DNA of 64,000 nt. Source: Megachile rotundata. Lineage: Eukaryota > Arthropoda > Insecta > Hymenoptera > Megachilidae. The stretch's first letter is position 1. Every line of letters begins with the position of its first letter. This document shows, in pieces, positions 22,701 through 35,859 of this stretch. The DNA is taken from NCBI RefSeq assembly GCF_050947335.1, contig NC_134983.1, positions 8,494,001 to 8,558,000 of the forward strand, written 5' to 3'. Below the pieces are notes generated by a model that saw only the letters and a program-made list of their open reading frames with translations, was not told the DNA's origin and ran no database searches. A program made the translations under genes and the position numbers.

Positions 22701-25636
22701 AAATTTGGATCCTTGTCTTTACAAAAATTGACAAAACCGCATCTGTGTAATTGAAAAAATGTTGAGAACCTAGAGACTTGAAAATAATGAACTTCCCTGA
22801 TCCTCCAAAAGTCAATATAAATCCCCACACTCATTCAAAAGAATCCTTAATCCGGCCCATGTACTGCCATAACACACTAGAATTCAAAAGGGTTCGTATC
22901 GAAGTTGAGACGCTGCACTGGTTGACGAGGTATACACTGATTGCCACGACCAAGAAATAATTATCTCTGGCATCGTCATCAGAAAATCAGCTCTAAGGGG
23001 TGGCAAAGAAAGGGTGGCGGAAGAATCTTGCGAGATGCAACTCTGCGGCTTCGGCAACACAAGGGTGCTCAAAAGGCCGACCCTTGACTGCACTCGTGCA
23101 GGAGGGGAGGGCGAGAGTCCAAGCCGGAAAGAGTGGTTGGCCAGGCACGAGGTTCTTGTCTCCGTCGTTGGAGTGTACTTCCGGCCGCCTCGCGGCATGC
23201 AAATATTGACTACGTGCTGCCCTTCGCTCCACCCTTCTCCTCGCAAGCTCGTCTATTCTCTTTTTTTTTATCTTTTTCGCCTGCACTCGAAACCCGGTCC
23301 GTAGGAAAAGTCATAACCGTAATTGCGCGGTCGGGATTTCACGATCATTTGCACCGAGACCGTGGAAAATCTCACGGAAGAATGGCCTGGACTCTACGGT
23401 ACGTTAACCTACATCGCAGACGTTTTAATCGATTTTCGAAACGATTCTTGCGCTAGATATATCGCTCGTTGCCGATAACATAGAACAGCAGGGTTGCTCC
23501 CGTATTTTTGTCAGAAATCTTTCTCATAGCCGACCTGTCGTGATAATAATGCAACACATATGTTCCATATAATATTGCAAATAATCTGACCTCTCACTGG
23601 ATTTCAGTTCTTTTATCCTCAAATTCAAACTATATGAACTTTCATCGATTTTTGATATTTTAAAAGTAAGAAACTTAACATCCTGTAATTTGTCTGCTGG
23701 AAAGTGTTTATTATGTCTGTAATTTACAATTCGGTAACAAAGAAGTACTCGAGAAAGCGTGACTGTCGCCGAATCTGAATAGCTCGCAAAGTTAAAACGA
23801 GTGCGTCGGAGAATAAATGGAGTGGCCGACAAAGAGAAGGATCATGCGAGTAGACGCGAGTAACGAGGAGAAAATCATGACAGAAGGGTGCACGAGATCC
23901 GGAGTTGGACCACACATTGTTATCGTCGCGTTATCCCTTGGCTTCTTCTACAGCCTCTTCAGGGTGGCTGCAGTCACCCCTGAGCGAGCCGGAAAAATAA
24001 CGTATAAACCGCGTATATCCAATCTTCCGGTAAATCCTTGCCACGATGAAGAGAGCTCGGCAGAAAGGGAGGGAAATCTGGCGAGGGTTTGTCTCGTGGA
24101 CGTCGTCTAGATTGCCATGAGTTCCCTTCGTTTCATCGGATTCAACGTGGCAAAATTGTAATTTGTGTTCTGACGATTACAGTCCCACTTTCTGCTTGAA
24201 AATCTTTCGCTTTGTATCGTGTTCACTTTATTACAGTTTACTTCTTCAAGGTTGATTTAAATCTGATATCGGATTTCGTTGTTACATGGTTCATCTTGAT
24301 ATGTCTTTTAATTTTACTGGCACGAATCAGATTTTTTTAAGTCATTTTTCATTAAAATTTTTAAGGTCATCTAATAATGTATTATTATCGTGTTAAGGTA
24401 ATTAATACAGAACAAATAGCTTGCAAATGACCTTAAATGAAAAAAGGCAGATAATTTGTTTTATTAACTTTTTTTTTCTAGTTAACGCAGGCAATCAAAC
24501 GTTAATATGAGATAAACGTAAAACTATTACAAAACGTAAAATAATTTATTGTCATTTAGTAAATGGTAAGATTAACAATTTAGGATTAATGCAAATACTA
24601 TAAAAGTATAGTTATGATGGAACTCTTTGTCGGAACGATAAACTACGCCTATTCGCTGTTTGAATTAATCAAAAAGGCTGATAGCATGGATAGACAGAGA
24701 TTTAAAGCCGGTTCTCTCTTTTAGCGGATAACTACCCTATCAATTGGGTTTTATATGACTGAAAAGGGGTTGAAGCGAGGTACGAGAGAATGGAGAACAC
24801 GAAGGTTCTGCGTTCTGTCTGGATCCTGTAAATGGCCTTGTTAGCGAGAATGGACGGTCTCTATGATGGAATCTGAGGCAAAGCTTGCCGAAAGGTAAAT
24901 TGATAAGAAGCCCTTTGGTCGGGACAATGGATAATCCTTCTGGAAAGTTATCCAGGCCTCTGACAAATTTCCACTTTCCTGACGTATACTCTGGAATAGC
25001 CTATCGTTTATATTTAATCCTCAAGGTATTCACGTTATAATCTTTTAAAGATTTTTATGCTTGCGGTAAGCTTAACTCAAGTTTCCAACGCGTTGCCATC
25101 TGCTCGCTAACTGAAATTAATTGATATTGCATATTTTAATGTACATTGTTTATTCAACTATTTTGAGTAGCATTATTGTACGTACTAATAATGTATTGCA
25201 GTGAATTGAAAGCTTAGAGTGAAAATTAATTATTCATGTTTTTAGTAATTAGGGTTTCACTATGCAGGTTTGGTTTCATTATTAATTTCTAAATTAATTT
25301 ACATTCGTAATGTTACGTATTAGCTAATTTTGTTCTGTACTTTTATTATTTACATGACATCCTAAATATACGTTAATTATAAGTATGATTTATGTTGAAT
25401 ATAAATATGCAATAATAAGTGCTACATTTTGATTTGATATACAAAGTATATAGTTTTAGGACTCAAAGCAACAAAAAAATTTCGATTTACATTTATTTCT
25501 ATAAAAGCACTCAAAATATCATCTTATCGTTTTCCCATCTAAATCTCGAAAAATATGATCTTCAGAAACAAATGTTTCATACCCAATCAAATAACTTATT
25601 TATTATGCATTTTTAGCATCAATTATAGCAACGAAG
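22701..25636. other. unique sequence, no supported gene
   Basis: A GC-rich patch at about 22980-23460 has overlapping frames on both strands with no domain. A plus-strand frame of 97 codons at 23817-24110 (internal ATGs, one hydrophobic stretch of about 20 residues near its middle) is the most protein-like of these. It has no recognisable homology and I do not call it a gene. From about 24110 the sequence is AT-rich and unassigned. Confidence 0.45.
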
Positions 25637-25668
25637 ATATTGCTATATAGCAGCCTATATAGCAATAT
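25637..25668. repeat. perfect 14-bp inverted repeat (hairpin)
   Basis: ATATTGCTATATAG at 25637-25650 is followed by the 4-base spacer CAGC and the exact reverse complement at 25655-25668. A related TGCTGTATAGCAGCC string follows at about 25731. The surroundings are AT-rich. There is no terminator context as in bacteria, so its role, if any, is unknown. It may be the remnant of a foldback element. Confidence 0.9.
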
Positions 25669-28600
25669 ACGTACAATAATTAGACATAATTACGTGTATT
25701 GTCTGTGGAATGTTATAATTGCGTATAGGATGCTGTATAGCAGCCACTTCATCACAGTACGGGCTGTTCTTAATTAAAGCACTAATCGATATATTAATGA
25801 CACCCATAAAGAGCTGTCAATATTTGTGTGAGTCACTGTATGTTCATATTTCCTTGATTTTGCAATAAAATTTCATCTATTTTTACATTCTTAAAAATAT
25901 AGGAAGAAGAGTATAAATTAGTTTTTATTTGCTTTTGCCCTCTACCCTTTCAGAGCCTCGTTTGGCACTTTTAATAATTTTTTGGGGTTTTGGCCCATTT
26001 TAAGGAAGTTTGATTCTCTGTCAAAAAATCGTATCTGGCAGGGTTTAGTGAAGGAGTGGACAGGATGAGGTTCTATAATATATATAGTATTTTGATGAAA
26101 CAAAGGAACCAGTGAAGAACATGGATCGAAAAATAAACGAAGTTAGAAATAGCAGGAGCAAGATAGAAAATTACAAATTAATCGATTTACAGCTTTGTTG
26201 AATAAGCAATAAAGAACGTGAACCAAAAAACAAATAAACTTAGAGGTAACAATTAGATTAGATAGATATCTGATGGAATAAAATTTGTGCAAAAAAGATC
26301 AAAGTGGAAATTAGTCGATTTACAGTGCTATTAATGTCAAGAAGCGATATCGCTATCGTAACGTTAAAATCTCGTTTAAATTTCTCAAGAGCTTATCAAG
26401 AACAACCGAGGAACATAGGAACCGCTTTGATAATTCATAATTACCCGAAGCGAGCGTTCGCCTCTCCAACCTCCAGGTTGTTGCTCGATTTTACTTGCTT
26501 CCGTCTAATGGATGCGCTCGCTCGGCAAACTTCCGCGTTAACTTTTCTTTTAGCACGTTCACCGAGCCCCGAAGCCTCGCTCTAATCTCGCCGACACGCT
26601 CGTCGGGCATTGTAGGGTCCACACAGGGAACGTGTCGTCGCAGGGGCAACTTTAATGCATCCGAAAAGGGTCAAACTTCAACCGCTACTTCACAGACCAC
26701 TTTGCGCCAATCCGTGAACCGCCCCAGGACCCTTTCTCTCGTCTCTCTCTCTTTCTTTATCTTACCTCCTCTCTCTCTCTCTCTCTTCCGCGGATTCCTT
26801 CATTACATCACAGAGGCTCGACCTAATTCCTGGTCGCGGAACTCCGGTCTTCGGATCCGAAACTTGAGAGGCGTCGTGTACTAGAGCGGCAGGAAAGTTT
26901 CAGACGACGATGGAAGTTGCTGCACGAGAATGGCAGCCACTTATAGGGTCGTCCGTATTACCGAAATCGAGAATGAAATTCAAACGTGATCGTCCTCTTC
27001 CGGTCCTCTTTGATTCCATCGATTTTACGACTTTGGAGTAACGAATAGTGTTAGCTCTTCACGGTTAAACAAAGACCCCAGATTTTCATTCATTATAACA
27101 CTAAAGTTTTTATCTTTAATTGTTTAATTGTACAGTTTCGCTTGTATACAGATATTCTTAAAGAGCAAGAAATGTTTAAAATAAAAGTTATGTGATTTTG
27201 AAGTTATGTTCCTATTTCTTTGAACTTTGGAAAGTTATGTGGGGTTGATTTGTAAATTTTTTAATGCGATTTTTTAACATCAGGCTTCAATGCTATTTTA
27301 TTGAAAATATTTCAAAGAATAGGTCGAAAGATTTGATAGAATGTTTCAACACTTGATCAAGTTGCAATTATACTTAAAAGCAACATAACCTCACTTAACT
27401 CAATCTATGTACAACAAAGTATATGAAGTTCGAAGTTTGTTGCACTCCTTTCTATACAAAAAGTTGTTTCTCGTTGTCTCACCCTAAAAGAAATGTACAA
27501 ACATGAGAACCCGTTATATTTCTCCAATAAAAATACCGATAGTGTATACAGTACACAGTAGCAAAAATTTCATTTTCACACTTTCATTGTCAAATGTCTG
27601 TTACTATAAAAAATTCAGAAATACTGTACTATACATATTCTTGTTAAAGAACAATCAAGAGAATTTTCATAGACTCTTGTCGAATGGTGAAACTGTTTCT
27701 AAATTATGAACTCGCAGTAACCATAAAATTTATTTAATGTTAATTGGAAGCACAATGGTGTATAATAGATATGATGGAGTCGTATTTGAATTCATATTGC
27801 GTTTAATTATGATGAATATAAATAGAAACTAGGAAGATTGTACATCTCGTGTAGAATAATAGAATAATTTCCATTCTATACACGACCACGTATGAAACCC
27901 GTATCGAAAGTTCGTTATTGTCGGGTCTGGTGTTTACGGTTCCCCAAAGTGTACTCGAAACTAGCCACGTTACCTGTATTTTACCGCACTGTCATATTTA
28001 CCGTTAACCAAAATTGCGGTGCGAGCATTCATCACGGTGAATCGAGAGTTTACGAAACGTCCCCATGAATTTGTAAAATTTTCACTCGGCTAAACCGATT
28101 CGCGGAACTTCAAAATTAATAACAGCGACAATGCCCGACACGACCGTGTCCATGAAACGATTATTAGTTATGAAAATTTCAGCTTCTCGCAACTCGGTTT
28201 GGTCCTACTAATCCTATCATTCAAGTTTAAATTCATCACAGAGATATTCTTGATGTTCCGTAATTACTGCAACTAATTTCATCCGAATGTGAACTCTGAC
28301 AAATTGCGGAGCCTGTAAATTTTATATTAGAAAGTAAGGATTAAAATTATCAGGTATTAACGTCTGCATGATATTTATTTTTACTGATGTCGAATTATAA
28401 AGGTTTCTCATATAATATAATTTACAACTGTTTCAACTACTTTAAATGTTATTTACAATCGTTACGATTATTATAAATTTAATTTACAATTGCTTCATTA
28501 TAAACAAGTTTCTTATTACTGAACACAATTTTAATTTATACTGGATTTTCAGAACCGAAGTTCTGAAAGTTGCAGCAAATCCAAATAAACTGTCATATCT

Positions 28601-29285
28601 ATGCAGAATTTTAAATCTAAAAATTACATCGTTTTTAACGTTAGCTACCAGATTAAAATTACCATATGTTCCACGAGCGAATTCAACAACGTCTGCAATT
28701 AATTCTACATACTTAAAAAAGGAGTAACAGAACAATAACACAGTATTTTTGCTAGGAAAATAATATTTATCTCGTAAAACGGAAACAACGTGGATGTCCG
28801 ATTTAGAAGAGCACGATGTGCACACATGTGTAATGTCACGCCGGAAGTTTCTGGAAGAACGGTCGAGAATTAAATTAATAATTTTACCGCGATATTTCGC
28901 GTGCAATAAAAAACTCATTAGAGAATACCGAGCGCGTAACTTGCAACAGTAAAATGGATTTACTGGCAGTTTAGCTGCCGGTATGAGTTAATTAACAGCC
29001 GTTCGAACTTTCCTTTTCCAGGAATACATTCTGTGCCATCGTCGTTGAACTTTGCGAACATTTAATAGTCCCTTGACGACCGAGAAAATGTATCTTCGCC
29101 GCCATTTTGTTGCATCTCGGATTTTTTCCTTCATTCGCTCGCTGTACTTTGCTTTATTAACTTCTTCGGGAACAGCTACTTTTGCTCATTTTCTTGTTAA
29201 TTCTTCCAGCTTGAAATTCCGCCATCTTGTTGGATGTTGTTTACACAAAATAAATGCTCAACAAAGTTTGTGACTGCTTTTGTTT
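25669..29285. other. unique sequence with CT microsatellite, no supported gene
   Basis: A GC-richer patch at about 26430-27010 contains a CT-rich tract at 26736-26790. Short frames around it have no domain. At about 26130-26340 two related stretches (AATTA-TCGATTTACAG contexts) suggest an old duplication of about 150 bp. The remainder is AT-rich. Confidence 0.5.
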
Positions 29286-29340
29286 TGGTTAGGTTCTATG
29301 GTTAAGCTAGGTTAAGTTCTATGCTTAAGCCAGGTTAGGT
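29286..29340. repeat. short tandem duplication containing GGTTAGG/GGTTAAG
   Basis: GGTTAGGTTCTATGGTTAAGC is followed by AGGTTAAGTTCTATGCTTAAGC and then AGGTTAGG. The unit is about 26 bp, with two copies plus a partial third. It is a small slippage event and no function is visible. Confidence 0.6.
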
Positions 29341-30354
29341 TTTTCAGATAAATTGTGCGCTGTTATAAATCTGGTTTTAATCTACTCTTTCGATTTTGGA
29401 ACCGCAATAACTCTGCAGCTAATTCATCTAAAATCAACTTTGGACATTTATATCGGCAGTTTCTGAAGTTTGAAGTTTCCCATTTTCAACTTTCAACATA
29501 TTCAAATCTTCGGATTATAACAAAGTATCAAACATAACTTAAAATTCAAAGACTTCAAATATAATTATTAAAATACTTTCAACGTTCACCCTAAGTTCAT
29601 TCGAATACACGAAATATAAAAATCTCCATGATCAGTTTTAAAAGCACATGTAATTACAGCAAATGTAAACAATAAATAAATGACAAATGTAAGTAATAAT
29701 TAATGATGGATAATTGCGTTAACACAACATCGTGTATCCTGTTGGCGAGTTTCGTAAAGAGTCGGTTGTTTTTTCTTCGCATTCTACTCGGTGAAAAGCA
29801 TGGTGGTTACACCGGAGTCGAAGTTGCGAACTTCTGGAGGCCACGGCTGGTGGAACTCGTGTCTGAGACTGAAACGCGGCAAGCGTCGAAGTTTATGGAA
29901 GAAAATTAAAGGGTTGGGCTAGACGGCCAGGTAATTTCATTGAGAAAGCCCGTGCACACAACTAAAAGCGTTTCATCCGACGAAATTGCACGGGAGGGAT
30001 CGCGGTCTGTGCTACGTACGAAAGAAACTGGCTAACTTTCGTGTCTCGGGACGATTTTCTACGTCGATGTTTGATACTCCTTTCTTTTTCAACGTGCTAT
30101 CAGAATGTTACACGGCTAGCTGTAATTTGTGGCGTAAGTGAAAGAAAGTTGACTACTTCGCGTTAGGAAAATGAGAAATGTAAAAGTTATTTCCGTAAAA
30201 TTACTTTCATTACGTCTGGCTATTACAGTGGAAATCGCAATGTGTGCTATTACAAATTCATCGTTCAAGTATTCAAATATTTCAATCTTCTGTGTCAAAT
30301 CATTTTAAATTTCATATTCCAAATTTATATATTATATTTAATTATTGCGGTAGA
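29341..30354. other. unique sequence, no supported gene
   Basis: I see nothing I can assign. A moderately GC-rich stretch at about 29740-30060 has a short frame without a domain. Confidence 0.55.
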
Positions 30355-30690
30355 AATACTTGTGGTAATAGGAGCTTTTGGGGATTTGGAAATTTGGAGA
30401 TGAGACATTTGGAAATTGGAGACTTTGAAAAATTTGCAAGTTAGGGACTCTGAGATTGGGGCTTAGATTTGGTGATTCAGAAATTAGGATTAGGTGTTTA
30501 AGAACATTAGAATTTTAAGACATCGGAGTTTAGAGATTTGGAGATCTAAGAATATGGGAATCTACAGATTTGGTTAGGTTAGGTTAAGACTTCAGAATGT
30601 AGACCTAAGAATTTGAGAGTCCAATAATTCAGAAATCTGAAGACCCAAATCTGGAGATTCAAGAATTCAGGTGTCCAAATATTTTAGAAC
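30355..30690. repeat. degenerate 8-bp-periodic (GATTTGGAAATTTGGA-type) region
   Basis: It begins with clear GGGGATTTGGAAATTTGGAG words and decays into GATTTGGAGATCTAAG and GAATTTGAGAGTCC-like strings. The period and base asymmetry match the arrays at 15330 and 21480, in the same orientation. A GGTTAGGTTAGGTTAAG stretch interrupts it near 30570. Confidence 0.6.
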
Positions 30691-32354
30691 CCACGAAAGA
30701 GTCTACAGAAGCAGACCCAAGAGTGTACGAAAAATGTTTACATTTGAAAAAGAGTACAATAGATCTAGCACTGTTCGACCACTTATTTTCCTGTCATCCC
30801 GTTATATTCGTGCTCAAATAAACACAATGTGAACATAATGCATTGCAGAGGAGAGAAGGAAGCCGTCTAAGAGACTTCATCTTCTGGACGTGGAATCGTT
30901 GAAGAATGAATGCGCGTGCTTTCAATGTTTCGAAGAAATGCAAATGTTTGTTTGCACGTTTTGCGCAACGTCATTGCCCTTTGTGGTATTGAAACGATTC
31001 CTCGTCTGCTGGAAAACGGACCTACAGTGCAAATTGTTTGGAACCTTTCAAGTCTTTCGCTTGCTTTCCTCGAGCAACTTTGTTAGGTCTCTTGATGCGA
31101 AGAGGGTGGCTCGTTTGAAGCATGAATGTTTGGAAATGGGAAAGAATGAGAACGATTACGTAATTGTGATGGGGTTGCACGAGATTGTCGCTCAGGCTCT
31201 TTGGAAAAAATAAATATAAAATGATAAGCATTTGATAAATAAATTATCTCTGTGTATTCGTTCTTCTGCTGATACAAGACGTCGAAAGGACGTTCAAATT
31301 TTAATGCTTGAAGGTTTGAAAAATACCTGTGTAAGACACTGTTTATTTTCTGTACAAAATGCAGTTTAATGAACATACTATGGATGTTATTGGTTAACAT
31401 TCAAAGTTTCATTTATTTTTGTATAAAATGGGGTTAGTTTAGAAAGTGTGATGCTATTGTACTTGTTGGAAGGAAAAAATAGAGAAGGCAAAGTAGCCTG
31501 ATTATAATAAAAAGGGCAAAAATAAATAAAATGAATTAATGACATACATCACAAAATAATTTCTTAAAATATTAAACATATGACTTAATTTCTTAAACAT
31601 GTGAAAATCTTTAACATATGAAGAAAATAGTGATACTTCAAATCGTAAAGTTTTCCTAATTTTTTAAAAGTACATCAGTAACGAAAATTCATTATAACGC
31701 GTGTCGTTTAAAAGACTATTCCGTGTATCTTCTAGCAGTATTATTAACCTACCATTTTGGGAACGATTATGTTCAAAGATTTATGCACAATAGAATCGTA
31801 CTCGAAGAAGATAAAAGGCAACCGAGAGCACGTGCAGAGAACATTTCGTGACTCGTGTGTGTTTGAAGTTTAAACCGGATAAACGTTTCCTCTATTCCGA
31901 AACGACAATTCTACGACACAATAATTTGCGCTAAAACTGGTCCTTCTCGTAGATCACAATTACCCCGAAAATGGTCGGAAACATGCTCGTTGGAACTCTT
32001 GCAGTTACGATCGCGTAGCAGCGACGCCGCGCCTTGTAAAAGCGACCCCTGTACCAAGTAATGGCTACCCACTAAATTCTAATAAATATCAGCAGATATA
32101 CTAAGCCGTCCTCCTCCCTTCGTGAACGTTCTAAGTGTTATTAATCGTGCCATGGAACTGGCGTTGGTAGCGTCTTCGATTTTAGTGCCCTCACCTTTTC
32201 CATGCTAACCCCCGTCTCGTTATTTTCAATCGTGGAAATGTTTATCTACTTTCTGAACAGGTTGAACGTCGTGGATGTGACCGGCACTCCTAATTTAATA
32301 GAATCGTATAAACGAGAAAAGGGGAGTTAAAGAGAACGTAGCATTAATATTGTA
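30691..32354. other. unique sequence, no supported gene
   Basis: A plus-strand frame of about 107 codons at 30890-31213 is cysteine-rich in its first third. It starts without an ATG and its first ATG is about 17 codons in, so I do not support it as a gene. The rest shows no coding signal. Confidence 0.5.
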
Positions 32355-33389
32355 TTAACGCGTTGACCGTCGCAGTAAAAACTGACGTTTGTGGACGGGC
32401 ATATTATACATGTTATTAAAAATAAGAGTACTTTTTTAATTTCATCTTTTAATTTGTCAGAGTATGATCGTTTCAACGTTGGAGTTCGCTCAGATGTTCG
32501 CATCCAATTTTTTTAAAATAGTTAATTTGACTGAACTTACTGCGCTGGTCACATATGTCACATATGATATAAAGACAAAAGCCCTTCAATTTCATCTTCT
32601 AATGTTTTAACGTATATCGTTCTTTCAACGTCAAGAACCCTTAAATATTCCTTTCGTTTACTTTTCCTGTAAATAATTAACTTAAATGAATTTACAGGGC
32701 TGGTCACATATGTCACATATGACATAAGAACAAGAGTACTTAATCTTTTAATTTAATTTTCTAATTTGTTAATGTACATCATTTTTCCAGCATCAAGAAT
32801 CCTTAAATGTCCTTTTCGTTTCCTTTTTCCTGCAAATAATTAACTTAACTGAATTTACAGGGCTGTCACATATGTCACATATGACATAAGAACAAGAGTA
32901 CTTAATCTTTTAATTTAATTTTCTAATTTGTTAATGTACATCATTCTTCCAGCATCAAGAATCCTTAAATGTCCTTTTCGTTTCCTTTTTCCTGCAAATA
33001 ATTAACTTAACTGAATTTACAGGGCTGGTCACACATGTCACATATGACATAAGAACAAGAGTACTTAATCCTTCAATTTAATCTTTTAATCTGTTACTGT
33101 ATATAATGGTTTCAACGTTAAGAGCTCTCATATGTACCTTTCGTTTCCTTTTTTTTTTCAAATAATTAACTTAATTGAATTTTCAGCGTCTATCACATAT
33201 GTCACATACGACATAAAGTACTAGGATGCTTAATACTTCAATTTCATTTTTAATCTCTTAATGTATATAGTTCTTTCAACGTCAAGGACTCTTAAATGTT
33301 CCTTTCGTTTGCTTTTCCAGCAAAATAATTAATTTAACTGAATCTGCAGTGTCGGTCACATATGACCACCGTGGCGGTCGACGTGTTAA
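32355..33389. mobile_element. TTAA-flanked TIR element filled by an internal satellite
   Basis: The left end is TTAA (32355-32358) followed by CGCGTTGACCGTCGCAGT. The right end read on the minus strand is TTAA (33386-33389) followed by CACGTCGACCGCCACGGT. These match at 13 of 18 positions, and all five differences are transitions. TTAA duplications and C-starting terminal repeats are hallmarks of piggyBac-type transposition. The element is about 1.03 kb with no transposase, so it would be non-autonomous. Its interior is almost wholly a tandem array of about six units (32398-33358). The array's recurring GTCACATATG motif also lies just inside the right terminal repeat. Confidence 0.65.
32398..33358. 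repeat. internal tandem array, about six units of 155-164 bp
   Basis: The GTCACATATG-type marker falls at 32548, 32703, 32864, 33028, 33192 and 33355 (the fifth as ATCACATATG), spacings of 155, 161, 164, 164 and 163 bp. A first partial unit lies before 32548. Each unit holds CACATATGTCACATATGAC, ACATAAGAACAAGAGTACTT, a TTAATTTAATTTTCTAATT-like block, CAGCATCAAGAATCCTTAAA, GTCCTTTTCGTTTCC and AATTAACTTAACTGAATTTA. The units ending near 32860 and 33025 are the most alike, which suggests recent expansion in the middle. Confidence 0.92.
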
Positions 33390-35859
33390 TCCTTTATATC
33401 CACAGTTGTGTAAACGCAATATACTGCTGTGCCTCCGTGTCCATCGATTTTTGTATTTTTATTATATATTTACTTTTGATAGTATTTGTAGTTCTGCAAT
33501 ATTAGTATTTACCGAATACTATTATAACACTGTTTATATTTTAATTTAGAACTATTTAAAATTTGAAAACTTTTAATGTAGAGCTTTGGAAACTTGTGAA
33601 TTTAATATTTAATAAATTTGAGTTTAGAACCTTAAATTCTAAAATTTTTTTAATTGAAAAATTAAGCTTATAAGTGAAGCTTATTATATTGACTTTAAAA
33701 CTTGTTATCTTGATCCTCCACATGAACCTTCAAACCTTGTTTTGGTTAAAAACAAGGAAAGATACAATATCCAAAATAAAGATACCATTTTACCAAACAG
33801 TTTCTCGCAACTTTTAAGGCTGTTCTTACATAACCGCAAAATATTAAACATCTTCTATTTACCTGCCTTCTAGTTACCTGCCATATAACTATCAAATATT
33901 TGTTCAAACCGACATACAACCTTGCCGAGAAAGAAATACAAGTTATTCCCGATTTACCGAACCGTGAAATCGTTTATATTTTCGAATCCACGAGAATCCG
34001 AGTTCCTTGAAACTCGAAGCAATCCACGCGGCGGATGATTAAGAATTACCTAAATTTCCAGAGTGAATCCTCGTAAAGTATACCGTGCTCGATTCCCACG
34101 CTTGTTTCTCATTTTCCATTTCTATTATCACGGTCGGATAGAGGTCGGGCAAAGATAAAAGCGACGCGAAATTTCCACCAAAAATCAACGAACGAGCCCG
34201 GTATACGGAATAAAGTTTTCAGTACGAGGGTAATACGTTCCACGGAAGCCCTGGCCACCGCGTCCCCCTCTCCATGGAGAGGCGTCTGTTTTCGTTTTAA
34301 TAATCCCGACTCTCGTGAAATAATTATAATACCTTTCGGGCGTTTCGAGGGAAACGTACAGCCCGTACCGTTTTCTCCTAACCCCCTTGGAAATTCCCGC
34401 CCTTCCTCTTTCTCGGGAGATAGGAAAAGCCGGCCAGGAGTCGGTGTACTCTCCGACGGAATTACTACGAATGAAGTTCTTAATCTTAATAAACTTCAAG
34501 GTTCCCGCGCCTTCATCCACTTCCGCTACCGACCCCGTCCCCAACTGTTCCGCCCCCTGAGTTTATCTGCTGTCAGTTGATTCACAATTCTCGACGGATC
34601 TTATCCCGACGAGCCGGCGAAATCGTGTCACAAACGTGCACAAAGCCAGCTCGTATTTCTTGGATGCGAAATATCGTCGTATTTACTCGTCGGGCTGTTG
34701 GAAACGCAATCTCGTTGGAATAGCAAGATCAAGAATAGAGAATGTTACTCGGGAATGAAGATACCCGAAGTACTGTCCTCTGATAATGACTTAATATCCA
34801 CACGCTACGTGTGTCATAAAATACTGGGTTGCTTATTAGATGTGGGGATGTAGCAATGCAAGCATAGAACTTGTAGATTTTTTGGAATTTATAATATAAT
34901 ATAGGATTTGGATATGTGTGACATGAGAGACTACAGAACTAACGATATCGAAATCTTGAAATATTCGAATCTATGGATGTCAGGATTTAAAAATATCTCT
35001 GGACGTCGAGATCAAGAGATCATGTATTTATGGTAGATTAAACTCTGGTGATATAACCTAGAGAATCCTTGAATATGGAGAAATAGAGAAATCCAGCAGT
35101 AGATATAGAATTGCTATAGATCCAGGGATATTCAACTCCCCCTTAGTTTCACACATATGCATACAGATGTAATCCATGAGTGTGAAGAGCTTGTATACCA
35201 CTAAAGGGGCTAAATATACCACCAATATATTTATCATCTAACGTGTGAAGCGTTCATTTCTTGACCAATTATACCATCTTCTAAACACGTCAAACCTTTC
35301 CCGCGCCAACTCATGGGTTGACGACGGTACATCTTCGAAGTTCTATCGACAGATTATCACTCGTCGCGACGTTAGGATTAGAGATGGTATTTAGCAGGAA
35401 ACTCTGTTACTAAATATAACTCGTCCCCGTTCAAATCCCGGAAACTATATCCTCTCGTCACTCCAGGTTGTATAATACATCTCCGAGTAGCCAAGCCAGT
35501 GATCCAATTCGATTGTTGCATACATCCCGGAAACTCTTGGCGGAGTTTCGAAGTGTCCTACCAGTACTAATGGTACAACATCTGACGTCACGTCTTTTCG
35601 AGTTTACGCGATACACGTGGTTTCGAGAGACGGGAGGATTGATGTTCGACGAACTCGTGTTTTCGTGCAACGAGCGTGATTCAGTGCTCCCTCGCGAACC
35701 ATATTTGGCTACCATTTCTACCGTCTCGTTCCCCTGAGCTGTGCACACAGTTAGACTAATATTCGGACGCAGCACGGTTTCTGCATTTGTCGTTAATTTA
35801 GATGGTGTATTATTTATTATACTGATGTTACTTGATCTAGGTTCTGTAATCCGTATGTT
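33390..35859. other. unique sequence, no supported gene
   Basis: A GC-rich patch at about 34130-34700 contains a 119-codon minus-strand frame (34185-34544) with a short RGGRGG stretch and no recognisable domain. Degenerate GATTTGGA-like words at about 34870-35100 may be a very old octamer relic. A GTTCAAATCCCGG string near 35430 resembles a tRNA B box but lacks the rest of the fold. Confidence 0.5.

Noticed and set aside
30890..31213. Cysteine-rich 107-codon frame
   Set aside because: It begins at GTG and the first ATG is about 17 codons in; cysteines show no zinc-finger spacing I recognise.
34185..34544. 119-codon minus-strand frame with a short RGGRGG stretch
   Set aside because: The RGG-like stretch is too short for an RNA-binding RGG region and the rest is unrecognisable.
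35400..35445. tRNA B-box-like GTTCAAATCCCGG
   Set aside because: No upstream A box at the right distance and no cloverleaf.
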